From Chrysophaeum taylorii (lineage: Eukaryota; Sar; Pelagophyceae; Pelagomonadales; Pelagomonadaceae), in assembly GCA_029834535.1 (NCBI GenBank), contig JAQMWT010000126.1, positions 62,001 through 126,000 on the forward strand: a stretch of 64,000 nucleotides of DNA, in the 5' to 3' direction. This document shows positions 21,615 through 33,586 of the stretch, piece by piece (the stretch's first letter is position 1; the number at the start of each line of letters is the position of its first letter). A program made the translations under genes and the position numbers. The notes beneath the pieces were generated by a model. The model was not told the origin of the DNA. It worked only from the letters and a program-made list of their open reading frames with translations, and searched no databases.

Positions 21615-23626
21615 GCGGCGGGCGGCTTAGGGACGACAGCTCATCATATTAAAAACCCTCGTTCGCTTTTTCACCTTCTCTTACCGTCTCCGACGACGAA
21701 AGCGACTCTAGTAGCGCGACGTGTTAGGCGTCTTGGCATCAGGTCCGCGCGCCCAACGCTGGCGGCGAGAGGGCCTGTTGTTTTTCCTGCTGGAGGTCCT
21801 GCCGGCCCAGGACTTTGAGCGCCGGCTCCCGCTTGCAGGCGCCCTTGGCGCATGCGCCGGGACGGTTCAGCTCGTGGGCGACCTTGCCTCGCAGGCGTCC
21901 TCGGTGAAGAAGAAGAATCCGAACGTGTGCCAGCGTGCCGCGTGCTTGTACTTGATCATCGATGATGTGGAGCTTGAGCTGCACGCGGATGGTCGGGTAC
22001 ACCGCGCGCGCGTCGGTTGACGCGGTGTCGCGGGCGGCGCAGAGCCTCTCAACCTCGTAGGAGTCGGCGAGGAGACGCGCAACGCGAATGAGATGGAAGA
22101 GAGACGCGTAGGCGCGCTAGAGGGAGTTGACGCGCTAGATGACGGCCTCGATCTCTTCCTTAGGCCTTTGTCGTCGACCGTCGTTGTCTCCGCGAACTCG
22201 TCGCTGGGTAATCTAGTCCACATGCCGTCGATGTCATCCAGAAAGAGGCCTTCATGGTTGCTCGCGAGGCCACGCTGCAGTACGCCCGACGTGAAACCTG
22301 CGATGTATCAAAAAAGAGATTATCGCAACTATTTATCAAACTACGTCCGAGCACCACGACGTGCACGGGGGGTATGCACTAATCCCAGCGCCTTGACGCG
22401 CGGGATAAAAAGGCGCGGCGTTCAGAGGAGGGCTACCGCGAGAGGAGAATTGAAAGGGTGGGAGAGGAGAATGGAAAGGGTGTTGTTTGTCGAAATTTGT
22501 TACGGTCTCGAACGAGGAAGTAAGAAGTCGTTCGTATGCGGAATTCGCGAAGTGCCTGCCTCGTTGAGACCCGGCACGCGAACAGTGGGGACTCGCGCGG
22601 ATGTTTCGAGGCGCACCTTCGTCGACTAGAGAAATCCTCGTGGTGTTTCGGGTCGTGGCAGGCCTTGACGACGGTAGTAGCCTCTGATGATCTATCTATC
22701 TAACGAGGTAAGCGAGGTAGGCGCGTGAACCAATATATGGGCCTGCTGTTGTGTCGTCCGTGCCGAAGGGTCAGGATGCGTCCCGAGCCCTTTTGACGTA
22801 GTAGATGCTGTACAGCGCCGGCTGCTTCTTCCCGTTGCCGAGACCCCCCCCCCCTTCGGCCTCGTCGGAGTCCTCGTCGGGGTCGAGCTGGAGGACCTCG
22901 TTGTGCCGTCAGCAGCGACGTGTTCTTCTGCTCTTTGCCACAGCGTCGGTCTTTTGTTCTACCAGACCTCTTCTGTCGACGATGGATCGACGCGGCGAGG
23001 ATTGGCAAAACTCGACAAACCACCGCCTGACGGCCGACGGATCGCCGACCCGCGGCGCGATAACAATGACCGTCCGTCCTCGACGAGGAGAACGGAGTCC
23101 GACAGGAGTCATGCGCACGAGAATCTTCGGAGGAATGACGATTTGGGGAGTGCCGTTGTCTCGGGTGGATTCCTAGACGAGCTCCTGCGTGCAATCCGCG
23201 GGATACGCGGGGCACGGGGATCTCCTCGTCTTCCGGCGCGGGTGGAGTGCGGATGGAGAGGGGAGACCGAGGATGGAAGGGGCGGGTAAGCGCGTGATGC
23301 ACAAAGCGTAAGAGATTCCCAGGTACGATATGCGACGCAGCCGGACGCGTCGAGACGACGATGATGAGGACAGCCGAGCGGTGGGCTGCAGATCTTTGTG
23401 TGCGATGCTCCGCCAGTGAAGGTGAGTTAGAGAGCACGTCACCGAGCGTCCAGCCTGCTCGTCGGCGACTCTGGTAGTCAAAATCGTTTGCGCTGCTGTC
23501 TCCTCGGAGCGCATCGCAGCACGCGGGTGGAGAGTGGCCCTGCCAACTTTGGCCAAGACAGCCCAAGTTCGCCGCATCTACCGCGAGAGGAGGATCGCCA
23601 TCGCCTTGGGCATATAAATAATGCTC
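21615..23626. other. Unassigned region
   Basis: No frame gives a recognised product. A minus-strand open stretch of 288 codons (22700-23566) is Arg/Pro-rich and without motifs, with a competing open frame on the plus strand (22805-23289). A C11 run lies at about 22845-22855. It may hold decayed genes or elements. Confidence 0.35.
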
Positions 23627-23705
23627 CAGGCCGCCCGCCCAGCGGGACGTCGCACGTACGTTCGGTGGCAGTGTGCGTACGACCTCGAGGCGGGGCCCGT
23701 ATTCC
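23627..23705 (+). mobile_element. Short diverged LINE fragment
   Basis: About 80 bases (GCCCGCCCAGCGGGACGTCG, then GTGCGTACGACCTCGAGGCG) align with 475-550 and with the reverse strand at 50420-50500. This is the end of the LINE coding region. It is clearly more diverged than the copies inside Helitrons. Confidence 0.5.
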
Positions 23706-26700
23706 CTTTAGGGTTAGGACCCCCCACTTTTAGTCAACATACTCGCAGGCACTCACCGAGGCATCAGCTCGGACTCACCAGGCACTCCCGCCTTGTTCGA
23801 TATCTCTCGATCAGCCGCTCCCGATCACTTCGAAGCTGGTTCCGCCTCGCTGCCTTCTCTCCTCAACGACAGGCGCGCACTGCCGCTCACCGGCGCTCGC
23901 TGCCGCACCCACCATCCATCTTCTCGGCCGGATGCACTGAAGGACACTGCTCAGCAGATTGCATGGACCCATCTGCGATCACCATTTCTCGATTCGATGG
24001 ACCGAATCTCGCACGAGCATCCGTCGCAGCACATGATCACCCGCTCCCCAAATTTGAGTCAGAGGACGCAATCCTTTCGGCTGCCGACCCTTATGTCTCA
24101 CCGCGACCAAGCTTCAGGATAGTTTTCCCCATGGCTGCAGTAATAGAAAAAGATTTCGAGAGTCCTGAACGGCCCGATCAGCCAGCCGCAAGAACTATGC
24201 CCGCTTCTATTGCGACCACTTCGGTCCTTTATGTCCCCTTGCATATCTCTCTCTTCTGGACGCCACACGCCTGCGCTAAATCCGGAAAATCGATGTTGCG
24301 CTCTCTGGAGACACATTTTCCGCTGCACAATGCACAGACTCGCTCCGTCTGAACCGCATCTGTCAGCACTTTCGCAGCATCACTGGAATGTATACGACAT
24401 ACGTTCCGCGCCAGCTGCCGGCTCCACCACACACATGCACCCAAGTCACGCACGCACATTGCCTCCCTCAAAAGCGTCTTATCGCTCGGCACGTACCTCC
24501 TCATTCGAGGACGCATGTCGCATGCCCGCACCTTCGAATGCCCTACGGGCAACCCTGGTCACTACGGCACTCACTGCTCTGGTCCCCGCATCTCCGCTAT
24601 TGAGGAGGATGCACCCAGCATGACTGACCCTTTCATCGCCTTTTGTTCAATGGCACTCTCCTTTGGCGACCCCTCTTTTCGAATTCCCGCGCTGGACCCC
24701 GAGCATTTCAGGCCGGATACTCTCCACCACGGGATCTCAGCTCACGCGCCCATCTGACCTATCTTGCAGACAGGTCAGCCGCGAGCCTTTTTTTGGCACT
24801 CACTCACTTCGGACCACCCGCATCACGCGATTTTGCTCTTGGAGCATGACACGCTTCTCGATGCTCTCCGCGTCACCGCCTTTAACACCTCGTCATTTCC
24901 ACCGACGCTCCGCGCCGCAACGTATCTCACGACCTTCAGATCACCAACATAAGTCGCTCGCGCCCGCACGCCTTACGAGGGCGTATTTTTTAATTGGTGA
25001 CCTCACGGGGTCTTTCGATGATGCATTTTCCGACGTCCGACTATTAACTCACGAGTGTCACTTTATGGCAATCCCCAATGCCAAGACGTCTGAAGCTGCG
25101 CAATCATGTCTCTGGAACTCCAAAGCCACAGAAACTGCCAGACAAGAAAGTACTCAGCTCTCCACAGCTACTCAACAGCTACTTATAGTCTCGCGCGTAG
25201 CAACGAGTACTATTTTCGCCGCCTGTCTTTTTCTTGGACGACAAGACGAAAGATAAGACCACAACGGCCAGCTACACCAGCCAGCTCATTGATGTAGCAG
25301 ACGAGACAACGCAAACCAACTGCACAGCACGGTTCCACCAGACTATGCAGAGACGATGATGCCCGGGTCCAAAAACGCTCAATTTTGCTCGAAAACGCAC
25401 ACGTTCTGTCACCTGACCTCTCGCACTGCTACTGGCTCCTGTCTCATTCATAGCTGATGCACCCCATTCGATGGACCCGTCCTTAAGATATGGTACAGGC
25501 GATCTCGCCTCGCTGCACGACTGCGGATCAAGCACGAGCCAACGTCGGTATTCTCCAGAGATATGCGCACCCGCTGTACATACTTACCAGCACGGCTACC
25601 TCAGCCATTCAGGTCACTGCACCGCCTCGGTCCCCCCTGACACCAGGTCGACGTATCGCTCATTCGCGACCACCTCACGTCATCTATTGGACGACTATGA
25701 TCTCGAGCACGAACTCGTCGCAACGCTTGAGTCATACCCAAGAAGGAATCCTACTTTGGAGTCACTCCTACCGGAACTTTGGCCACCAGACGCCACCCAT
25801 GTGCTCGTGGTTTCTCCATTGGTTTCCTCCCGAGCTTTTGACTGCAGCAGAGACAATATGCACAACCTTCCCTCGCGACTATTTTCCCCGCATTCTCGTT
25901 TGGGACAACAAGCATTTACTTCATGTCAGATGTTTACGCTCATAGTACCGCCACAACCAGGATAGAAGTGGACTGCGTTCCACTTTCATCTCTGAGCGCT
26001 ACCCCCGACATGCTGCTGCTCCCCGCACTACTAGCCAGCCCCACTAGCCGTCTGATTCAGCTCCCATCGCTTTGTATGACGACGTCATATGTCATATTCC
26101 GATTACAGCTCAGACACCGCACAGGCTCCTATGCACTCGCGACGGCACGCTCACCGCCCCTCTCGGTTTAGACTACGAACATTGCGCCATCCCCGTCGTA
26201 CACTACGCGCGCTCGCTCGTCGCACAGTACGATGCCCGAACACCTTTTGGTTCAAGATAAGCGGAACACTGTCGTCTCAGCCACCGCCGACGCAGCCCCT
26301 CAGACCGCCGCCCGGCTCTGCGCTCGTTCCTCAACCACGAACTCTCCGGCTCGCGGGAAATTCGAAGTTCGAATTTAATTACGAAGCGCATTAGTTTATC
26401 CACCGATGACAAGAATCGTTTCGATTCGTATCAGTCATGTCTCCTACTCTGGCTACCTCACTTCAAGGCACGTACCGAAGTCCCTCTTTTTAAGGACCTC
26501 CGTCACACGCCAAGACCTGATGAGTATTCGTCGTTCCTCCCCGCTTCAACGCGACGATCTGTGATGACCCTAAGATCCGTCATCAATGCATTTCAGAGCC
26601 TCCCACGCTCCTCCGCCAGTCTCTCGCAGGTCACACCTCTCAAGTTTCACAGCATTCCACCCTCGCTCGATTTTATCCTGCATGCTGCGATATGCAAATT

Positions 26701-28560
26701 CTGTCGCGCCAACGCCACGCGTCGCAGTTATCGCTAGTCTCGCGCAATAAATGCCCGCCACCAAATGATAGCCGCACGCAGAGTCCTTTGCTCACCTCTT
26801 TTAACGTCCCTCCCCGCACTATGCTTGACGTTGAAGCTCTGCACCACCACTATGGTTCGGTTCCAACACAACTCCACGCGACATCCTCGCCCAATTCTGA
26901 TCATGTTTCGCATCTGTCTACATTACTATCAGAATACTGCTTCGGATATAGCTCCGACTGTACTCGCGTATTTCGCTGTTATGACGCACCCGGTTCGCTC
27001 CTCTCAGTTCACACTGCAGGTTCCATCTTGCAGAACTCTGAGCCCAACAGCCGCCATTGCGATTCTTCGCACGCCCAGTCGACACTTTCCGTAGCACTCG
27101 CGAGGAGGGATATCCCCCAATCTCCACAGGTTGTTGGACACGCGCTCTGCTCTCGGCATTCTACCGGATGTCACTACCGCACACCGCTAGCCCCACCCAG
27201 TTGTGTTACGAATCAAGGGAAGTCAACTGCCATGACTATTTACTTCTTCATTCCCGCACGCTCGCTGCTAGCCACAGTGTCTCGGATGACTCCTTATCGG
27301 ACAGTCCTCGCATTATGGACGTCACCTCACATCATGCTCATTCTTCGGACATCCCCCGTCCACAGATTAATCCTCTCTTGAAACATACGCTCCCAACACG
27401 TTGTATGCTGTACAGCTCTCGCATATCGACACCACCCTCCTGTCGAACGTCTCATCTTTCAGTCACGGCACGATTTTTCACCAGGGATGCACTACGCTCC
27501 CTCGCGCGCTTGTACATCAAGGGAAGTTTGATTCTAGTGAAAACGTTTCGTTTGATTCTGATGAAAACGACTCCGGACAACATGAAGAAATGAATACTGC
27601 ATCAGTCGATTCTTACAATTCAGGGTTACTTTGCCGAATAGAACACGAAAGATGCGACTCCGACCATACCTTCGAAGTCAACTCTTCCCCAGTCTAGGAC
27701 AATATCTTCCAAACCGTCCATCGCCTTGAGGCATTTTCTTCTGTTGCCTAACTCTTCGGCATTTTCTGCACGTGGCACCGACTCTTCAGCACAGGACACG
27801 CGCCCGTATCCACCATCATACGCGATACGCGTGCAAACCTCAGTCCCAGCCCCATCATCTTTCGATGATAGCCACTGGCGACTTCCACCAGACCACAACT
27901 CCAAGTCTACAGCAAATGTAGAGTTTTCATATTTATATCCACCCTCAGACTCCGGATATCCTCATCGCGCTACGATTATCCGCATATTATTTTAGATGCT
28001 CATAGTTTAGCTTCAGCTGTCCCACGCTACACTCAGGACGACAGCTTCGACACGTATGTGACAGGCAATTCTGGTTCTCTCATCTTCCAGGAACAGCTCC
28101 GCCTTACTCGCTATCATTACGACGATTACCTTACCATGTCGAAACCGATTTGTTGGTTCAATGGTCATATCTCTTCATGGGATCCAACGCTGCCGCTCAG
28201 TCACATCGTCACACCTTTACTAGCCCAACTTTAGTCAAAATAGAATCTCATCATCCCTACGGCCACTCTCATCACTATTCGCCTTTCGATCAAAATCATT
28301 GGTCTGCTGCACAATTCCCGACGGCCTGACCCATGAATGATCCCTGCTGTTATTATCAGTTGGACCACCCGTTCGACTACGAGGATCCCCCCCACCCAGC
28401 CCAGCCACTTAGGATTTATCCACCCGCACGCACCGTCCCTTCTTTCATCAGTCACTGAACAAGATGATGATATGATCTCTCGTACAGAATTCGCTATATA
28501 TCGCCATTAGCGATATATAATCTTCCTTCACTTTCCTTCTTCCTTACGATCGATGCCCTT
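23706..28560. other. Long decayed region, C/T-rich on the plus strand
   Basis: Plus-strand open frames of up to about 240 codons overlap each other in all three phases and contain no convincing motif. The G-poor, pyrimidine-rich plus strand resembles the sense strand of Copia 1, so an old LTR-type element is possible. This is inference from composition only. A 9-bp perfect inverted repeat with a 5-base loop (ATATATCGC / GCGATATAT) lies at about 28496-28518. Confidence 0.35.
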
Positions 28561-29037
28561 TTCTCCTTGATTATTCGTCTCTTCTTGCAATAAATACCCT
28601 TTTTTTTTTGCTTCCCCCCTCAACCTATTCCACATTCAACTTCGAGCTCTTTCCCCTTTCTCACTCACCTGCTATTCCGCTCTACCTCTCTCATGCATCT
28701 CGCACACACTTCTCCTTCCACGCTTCCTCACGACTCGACACCCATTTGTCCTTGGCCAGGCATTTGTTTTGTTTGTTCCCGATTTCGCTCATCACCGAGT
28801 TCAACAACAATCTGCGAGGGCGTAGAGATAGAAAATTTTTCCATTGAGGGTTAGGAACCCCCTCCCTCTTTAACCTCACACTCAGATTACAACCACAAAA
28901 TCGCTGTGTCGAACGAACACCGTGCTGCTCTTTGTGTGTGTCGTGTCGTTAGAGGCAGGGCGTCAGGGCAGCACTACCACTGCCATCATTCTCTACCAGG
29001 AGCAGAGTGATATTTTCCTGTCTTCTCTGCATCCCCG

Positions 29038-29068
<31 letters not shown>

Positions 29069-29154
29069 CGCCTGCCCCGCCACCGACCCACACGGGTTAG
29101 GTTATAGGTTATAGGTTATAGGTTCTAGGTTAGTTTTAAAAAGTTGAATAAAAA
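28561..29154. repeat. T- and TC-rich spacer with microsatellites
   Basis: It contains a T10 run (28600-28609), a (TC)n tract at about 29039-29064 and four TAGGTTA-type units at 29097-29131 (GGTTATAGGTTATAGGTTAT). No gene was recognised. Helitron H2 begins at 29155. Confidence 0.5.
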
Positions 29155-30146
29155 CAAGTGCAGGCCAGTAAGTTCACCTAGTCCCAATCTCTAACCCCAG
29201 TAAGTTCACCTGGTCCCAGTAAGTTCACCTGGTCAGTAAGTTCACCTAGTCCAAATCTCAAACCCCAGTAAGTTCACCTGGTCCAAGTAAATTCACTTAC
29301 AGCGCGCGTGTAGACGCCGGGAGGGGGCTTATCGGTATTGCGCAGCACGTGTGGGGTAGGGTGGAGTCGTCGACTCAGAAGAGTATATCTCCTCGGGGTT
29401 GCCGATCGACAGAGAGCCACGTAGAGCTGGACGTGACAGAAGACGGGCTTGGGCAAGAGGACGCCGACCTCGCGGGGCGTCTGGCCCTGGCTCTTGTTGA
29501 TCGTTTGGCGTCGGCGGGCCTTAAGGGATACAGGTTGGAGGAGCCTCGGTGACACGACACGATCGATCATGTATCTGGTACCGTTGCAGTGGCCGTGCGA
29601 CGGGTCGAGGTTGCGAAGACTTTAAGCTCGCGATCAAAGTCAGCATGCCGTTGGTTGTCAGGGAGTCGAAAACTCGACTGTAAAGAGCGAGGCGTCGTCT
29701 TCCGACCCAACCTAGTCTGCCGAAAAGAACTCCGACGCCTCGTCTCCGGGGGAAAAAGGCAGCGGTCATGCGCGCGTTGTCAGCATCGACAACATCGTTT
29801 CGACGGGGCGTGAGAATGGCGCGCTGGCTAAAAGAGCCGCCGCGGGTCGTGGAAATAGTCTGCGAGGTCGTCGTAGACGGCTTGGGAGGATCAATGCCTG
29901 GCTCGCGGGCCTACCTGATCCTTACCCTAAATGGAGGGACAGACAGGCCCGTCCTTTCTTCGCCTGCCCCACGCCTCGGCGATGACCCCGACTAGGTCCC
30001 GCGTACTTATCTCCGCCCGTCAGGCACATCCCTCATACCCCACAAACCCACCCACATCCTTCATGCTCCCCACACACACCCCCCTCTTAGCAGTCGACAT
30101 TTAAAGACAGACAGACAGACAAACATCTGTCGATTAGTAGTAAGGA
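29155..30146 (-). mobile_element. Helitron copy H2, full ends
   Basis: On the minus strand it runs from TCCTTACTACTAATCG (30146) to GGCCTGCACTTG (29155). The 3' part holds four to five copies of GGTGAACTTACTGG, a subterminal repeat also seen in H3, H4 and H5. Upstream is a Pif1-like helicase C-terminus on the minus strand: HGHCNGTRYMIDRV, then TINKSQGQTPREVGVLLPKP and VFCHVQLYVALCRSA, which correspond to the final helicase motifs of RepHel. Further upstream the helicase text is in several frames. The next plus-strand base after the 3' end gives a T in sense, as expected for Helitron insertions. Its 5' end abuts H3 with no base between. Confidence 0.75.
29944..30115 (+). mobile_element. 5'-truncated LINE copy in Helitron H2
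   Basis: It starts GCCCGTCCTTTCTTCGCCTG directly after GGGACAGACAG and ends GTCGACATTTAAA before a GACAGACAGACAGACA tail. Its truncation point differs from those of the copies in H1, H4 and H5, so it is a separate insertion at the same Helitron site. Confidence 0.7.
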
Positions 30147-30898
30147 CAAGTGCAGGCCAGTAAGTTCACCTAGTCCCAATCTCTAACCCTAGTAAGTTCA
30201 CCTGGTTCCAGTAAGCTCACCTGGTCCCAGTAAGTTAACCTATAGTGCGTGTGTAGACGCCGGGAGGGGGCTTATCGGTATTGCGCAGCACGTGTGGGGT
30301 AGGGTGGAGTCGTCGACTCAGAAGAGTATATCTCCTCGGGGATGCCGATCGACAGAGAGCCACGTAGAGCTGGACGTGACAGAAGACGGGCTTGGGCAAG
30401 AGGACGCCGACCTCGCGGGGCGTCTGGCCCTGGCTCTTGTTGATCGTTTGGCGTCGGCGGGCCTTAAGGGATACAGGTTGGAGGAGCCTCGGTGACACGA
30501 CACGATCGATCACGTATCTGGTACCGTTGCAGTGGCCGTGCAACGGGTCGAGGTTTCGAAGACCTTAAGCTCGCGCTCAAAGTCAGCATGCCGTTGGTTG
30601 TCAGGGAGTTCAAAACTCTACTGTAAAGAGCGAGGCGTCGTCTTCCGACCCAGCCTAGTCAGCCGAAAAGAACTCCGACGCCTCGTCTCCGGGAAAAAAA
30701 GGCCGCGGTCATGCGCGCGTTGTCAGCATCGACAACATCGTTTCGACGGGGCGTGAGAATGGCGCGCTGAAAGAGCCGCCGCGGGTCGTGGAAATAGTCT
30801 GCGAGGTCGCCGTAGACGGCTTGGAGGATCACTGTCTGGCTCTCGCGCCTACCTGATCCTTACTCTCGCGCCTACCTGATCCTTACCCTAAATCGAGG

Positions 30899-30934
<36 letters not shown>

Positions 30935-31773
30935 AACCAAAAGAGAGGGTAGGAATGCCGGTCCTGGTGTGTGCGAGTGCCCGGGGCTATATATACCCCT
31001 GTGCTTCCCCATCATAGTGAAACGTGAACATCTGGGGCGAGTCAAGCATGTATGTGTATGCGAGACGATGGGGACCCAGCAGACGACGACGCCATCTGCT
31101 TAAGATGAACATCTGCGTCGGAGATGAACACCCGGTCCTGGTAAGTGAAAGCGCCCAGATGAGGGGGGTCTAGTGTTTGTGCTAGACGATGGGGCTCCAG
31201 CAGTTGGCGACGGCAACTGCTTTGTAGACACTCACACACTCCTTGCGGCGCAGCGGTGGGGCGGATTCGAACGCGCGATCCACCTCGAGCGCTTTAAGGG
31301 CCCATAACCAAAAGGGAGGGTAGGAATGCCGGTCCTGGTGTGTGCGAGTGCCCGGGGCTATATATACCCCTGTGCTTCCCCATCATAGCGAAACGTGAAC
31401 ATCTGGGGCGAGTCAAGCATGTATGTGTATGCGAGACGATGGGGACCCAGCAGACGACGACGCCATCTGCTTAAGATGAACATCTGCGTCGGAGATGAAC
31501 ACCCGGTCCTGGTAAGTGAAAGCGCCCAGATGAGGGGGGTCTAGTGTTTGTGCTAGACGATGGGGCTCCAGCAGTTGGCGATGGCAACTGCTTCGAAGGC
31601 ACTCACACACTCCTTGCGGCGCAGCGGTGGGGCGGATTCGAACGCGCGATCCACCTCGAGCGCTTTAAGGGCCCATAACCAAAAGGTAAGGGTAGGAATG
31701 CCGGTCCTGGTGTGTGCGAGTGCCCGGGGCTATATATACCCCTGTGCAAACATCTGTCGATTAGTAGTAAGGA
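30147..31773 (-). mobile_element. Helitron copy H3, head-to-tail with H2
   Basis: The copy has the same ends as H2. The helicase remnant (about 30240-30540) is nearly identical to that of H2. The GACA tract at 30899-30940 is followed not by a LINE but by a 371-bp tandem repeat. After that the common 5' end resumes (CAAACATCTGTCGATTAG at 31746-31763). The copy ends 97 bases upstream of the carrier gene start and so may contribute to that gene's upstream region. Confidence 0.7.
30941..31745 (-). repeat. 371-bp tandem repeat (about 2.2 units) inside Helitron H3
   Basis: Units begin near 30941, 31310 and 31681 (GGTAGGAATGCCGGTCCTGG) and are almost identical. On the minus strand each full unit contains GCGTTCGAATCCGCC, which resembles the B box (GGTTCGANTCC) of a tRNA-type pol III promoter, but the flanking stem does not pair as a real tRNA T arm. 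A 65-codon minus-strand frame in each unit is probably fortuitous. It could be a tRNA-derived SINE or a tandemly duplicated filler sequence. Confidence 0.55.
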
Positions 31774-31870
31774 AAAAGAATGACATCATAGTTGAAGACA
31801 AGGGTTATTTATTTATTATCGAAATGATGTTGAAGCGTCTTCTGGTGGAGCGACGACGTGTGCAGCGGCG
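31774..31870. other. 5' flank of the carrier gene
   Basis: This is the 97 bases between the Helitron end and the ATG. It contains AT-rich TTATTTATTTATTATCG (31805-31821). No defined motif was seen. Confidence 0.25.
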
Positions 31871-33412
31871 ATGATGCTGGTGGTGTTGTGGACCAGCGCC
31901 TGCGCGCTGGAGGTTGGGCTGGTGCGGTTGAGTCCGCAACGCGACACGGCGGTGGTGGTGCGGCGGCGGTTTCTCGCGGGCTTGGCGTCGAGCCTGACGA
32001 CAACACCGGTCGTCTCGGCTATGGCGGCGGCGGACCTGAGCTGGGCGCCGCTGGCGAAACCGGAAGAGGACGAGGCCGCTGCGGCGTGGTTCAACGCCGA
32101 GTTCGTGACGTATTTCTCGCGGATTCTTTTAAACTACGATGCTGCGTGTTCCGCGTGGTGGCGACAGCAATCTCGAAGTAACTGGAATTTCCAGGAATTC
32201 GTGGCGTCGGTCGCTTACTCGCTTCGAAAGTACGAAACACCAGAGATGCTGTTGGAGATGCTGGAGAAGGAGTACACGAGCGTCGAGAAGCGGCGCCAAC
32301 TAGCGCTGGCGTTTACTTTGTTGGGGCCGAGTCAGCCTACGAGCGGCATTAAGCGGCTGCTCTCGCGCGTTCCGGCGGATTCGCGAGGGGGCGGCATCGT
32401 GGGCACAATCCTCCCCCCCAACTCGCCCAACGACTATCTCCAGGCAGATCCCCTTCTTCTTCTCCCCCGAACACAGGTGCCGGTGTTGAGCGGAGATCTG
32501 TACGAAATCAGAGGTTTAGCGCCATTTCCGACGACAATTTCCTTAAAACGCGTCGCCCAAGAACGACCCTTGAACGCGTCGACCTACGCCTCCTTCGCCG
32601 CTGCCGGGGCGGTCGGGTGTTCGCTGACGCACGTGACTTTGGTGCCCTTGGACGTGGTAAAAACCAGGATGCAAACGTCGGAGGAAAGATCTGCGCTCGA
32701 GATCGCGAGACGAGAAGGCCTGCGAGGATTGACTTTGGGTTTCGCGCCGACCTTGCTGGGGTACGCGTACTACGGCGTTACGGTCTATCCGGGGTTCGAG
32801 TTGTTAACCCGCTTAGCGCCACACCATCTCTCGCGGCCTACGATAGTCTTGGCCTCGGGCGCTTTGGCGACGTTGATCGCGTGCGTCGGCGCGTGTCCCG
32901 CCGAGGCAGTGCGAATCCGAATCGTCGCCGACCCCGAGACCTACCGCGCTCACCCGATTCGGACAATCCTTCGGAACGAAGGGGTGGGAGCTTTGTATGC
33001 GGGTTTTGGGCCTTTGGTCGTCCGACAAGTATTGTTTGGAACCGTCAAATTCTTTTTTTTCGACACGCTGGCCGACGCGATATTCGCCCTCAACCCGACC
33101 CTCCAAACCGCCGCCCTCTCGCGCCTCGCCGTCGCTTTTTTTGCGGGCCTCGTCGCTGGAACCGTATCTTCCTTGGTTTCCCAGCCCGCCGACGCGATCC
33201 TCACTAAAATTAACCAAGGGAAGCGCCCGTGGGAGGCCGCGGGTCTCATCTTCAACCAAGACGGCATACGAGGCTTCTACAAGGGTGCCTTGGAAAGGTG
33301 CGCCTGGGCCGGCCTCGTCATCTCGGGCCAGTTCGCCATCTACGACGCCCTCAAATCTCTCCTCTCCGTCTCGGCCACCGATCTCACCGTCGTCCTCAAC
33401 GTCGTCCTCTAA
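31871..33412 (+). CDS. SLC25 carrier, phosphate-carrier-like, with extra N-terminal domain (513 aa)
   Basis: The C-terminal half is a mitochondrial-carrier-family transporter of six helices. Its three signature motifs are PLDVVKTRMQ (259-268), PAEAVRIRIV (about 343) and PADAILTKINQ (439). The text around the first repeat (GCSLTHVTLVPLDVVKTRMQ, then GFAPTLLGYAYYG) is closest to phosphate carriers (SLC25A3 type). The first about 235 residues are not carrier sequence: a hydrophobic start, then RRRFLAGLAS with a hydrophobic stretch and AMA (31-52), which looks like a twin-arginine thylakoid-lumen signal, then a helical domain of about 170 residues (NYDAACSAWW...). A carrier behind a lumen-type signal is unusual; plastid-envelope targeting is my inference. 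Carriers are normally about 300 residues. Its 3' end faces the acidic-repeat gene 175 bases away. Confidence 0.82.
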   Translation: MMLVVLWTSACALEVGLVRLSPQRDTAVVVRRRFLAGLASSLTTTPVVSAMAAADLSWAPLAKPEEDEAAAAWFNAEFVTYFSRILLNYDAACSAWWRQQSRSNWNFQEFVASVAYSLRKYETPEMLLEMLEKEYTSVEKRRQLALAFTLLGPSQPTSGIKRLLSRVPADSRGGGIVGTILPPNSPNDYLQADPLLLLPRTQVPVLSGDLYEIRGLAPFPTTISLKRVAQERPLNASTYASFAAAGAVGCSLTHVTLVPLDVVKTRMQTSEERSALEIARREGLRGLTLGFAPTLLGYAYYGVTVYPGFELLTRLAPHHLSRPTIVLASGALATLIACVGACPAEAVRIRIVADPETYRAHPIRTILRNEGVGALYAGFGPLVVRQVLFGTVKFFFFDTLADAIFALNPTLQTAALSRLAVAFFAGLVAGTVSSLVSQPADAILTKINQGKRPWEAAGLIFNQDGIRGFYKGALERCAWAGLVISGQFAIYDALKSLLSVSATDLTVVLNVVL

Positions 33413-33586
33413 TAATTATCTTTTCTTTTACTTTACCACCAAACTACTACTACTACTACTACTCCTGAGGGGGGGGACCGTAACGAGGGAGGACTCTCTT
33501 TCTTCGAACCCTCTTCGGATTCGGATTCTTCGGATTCGGCCTGCCTGCCTGACTGACTCTTTTTTTATCCGCCACGCGCCACCCTA
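33413..33586. other. Short spacer between convergent genes
   Basis: It contains (CTA)n at 33442-33462, a G8 run at 33470-33477 and TTCGGATTCGGATTC direct repeats at about 33510-33540. No gene was seen. Confidence 0.4.

Noticed and set aside
28496-28518. Hairpin as an intrinsic terminator or regulatory RNA
   Set aside because: AT-rich palindrome in decayed eukaryotic sequence, with no associated gene.
31240-31302. Possible tRNA gene on the minus strand
   Set aside because: Only a B-box-like motif is present; the T stem does not pair and no anticodon arm or acceptor stem can be drawn.
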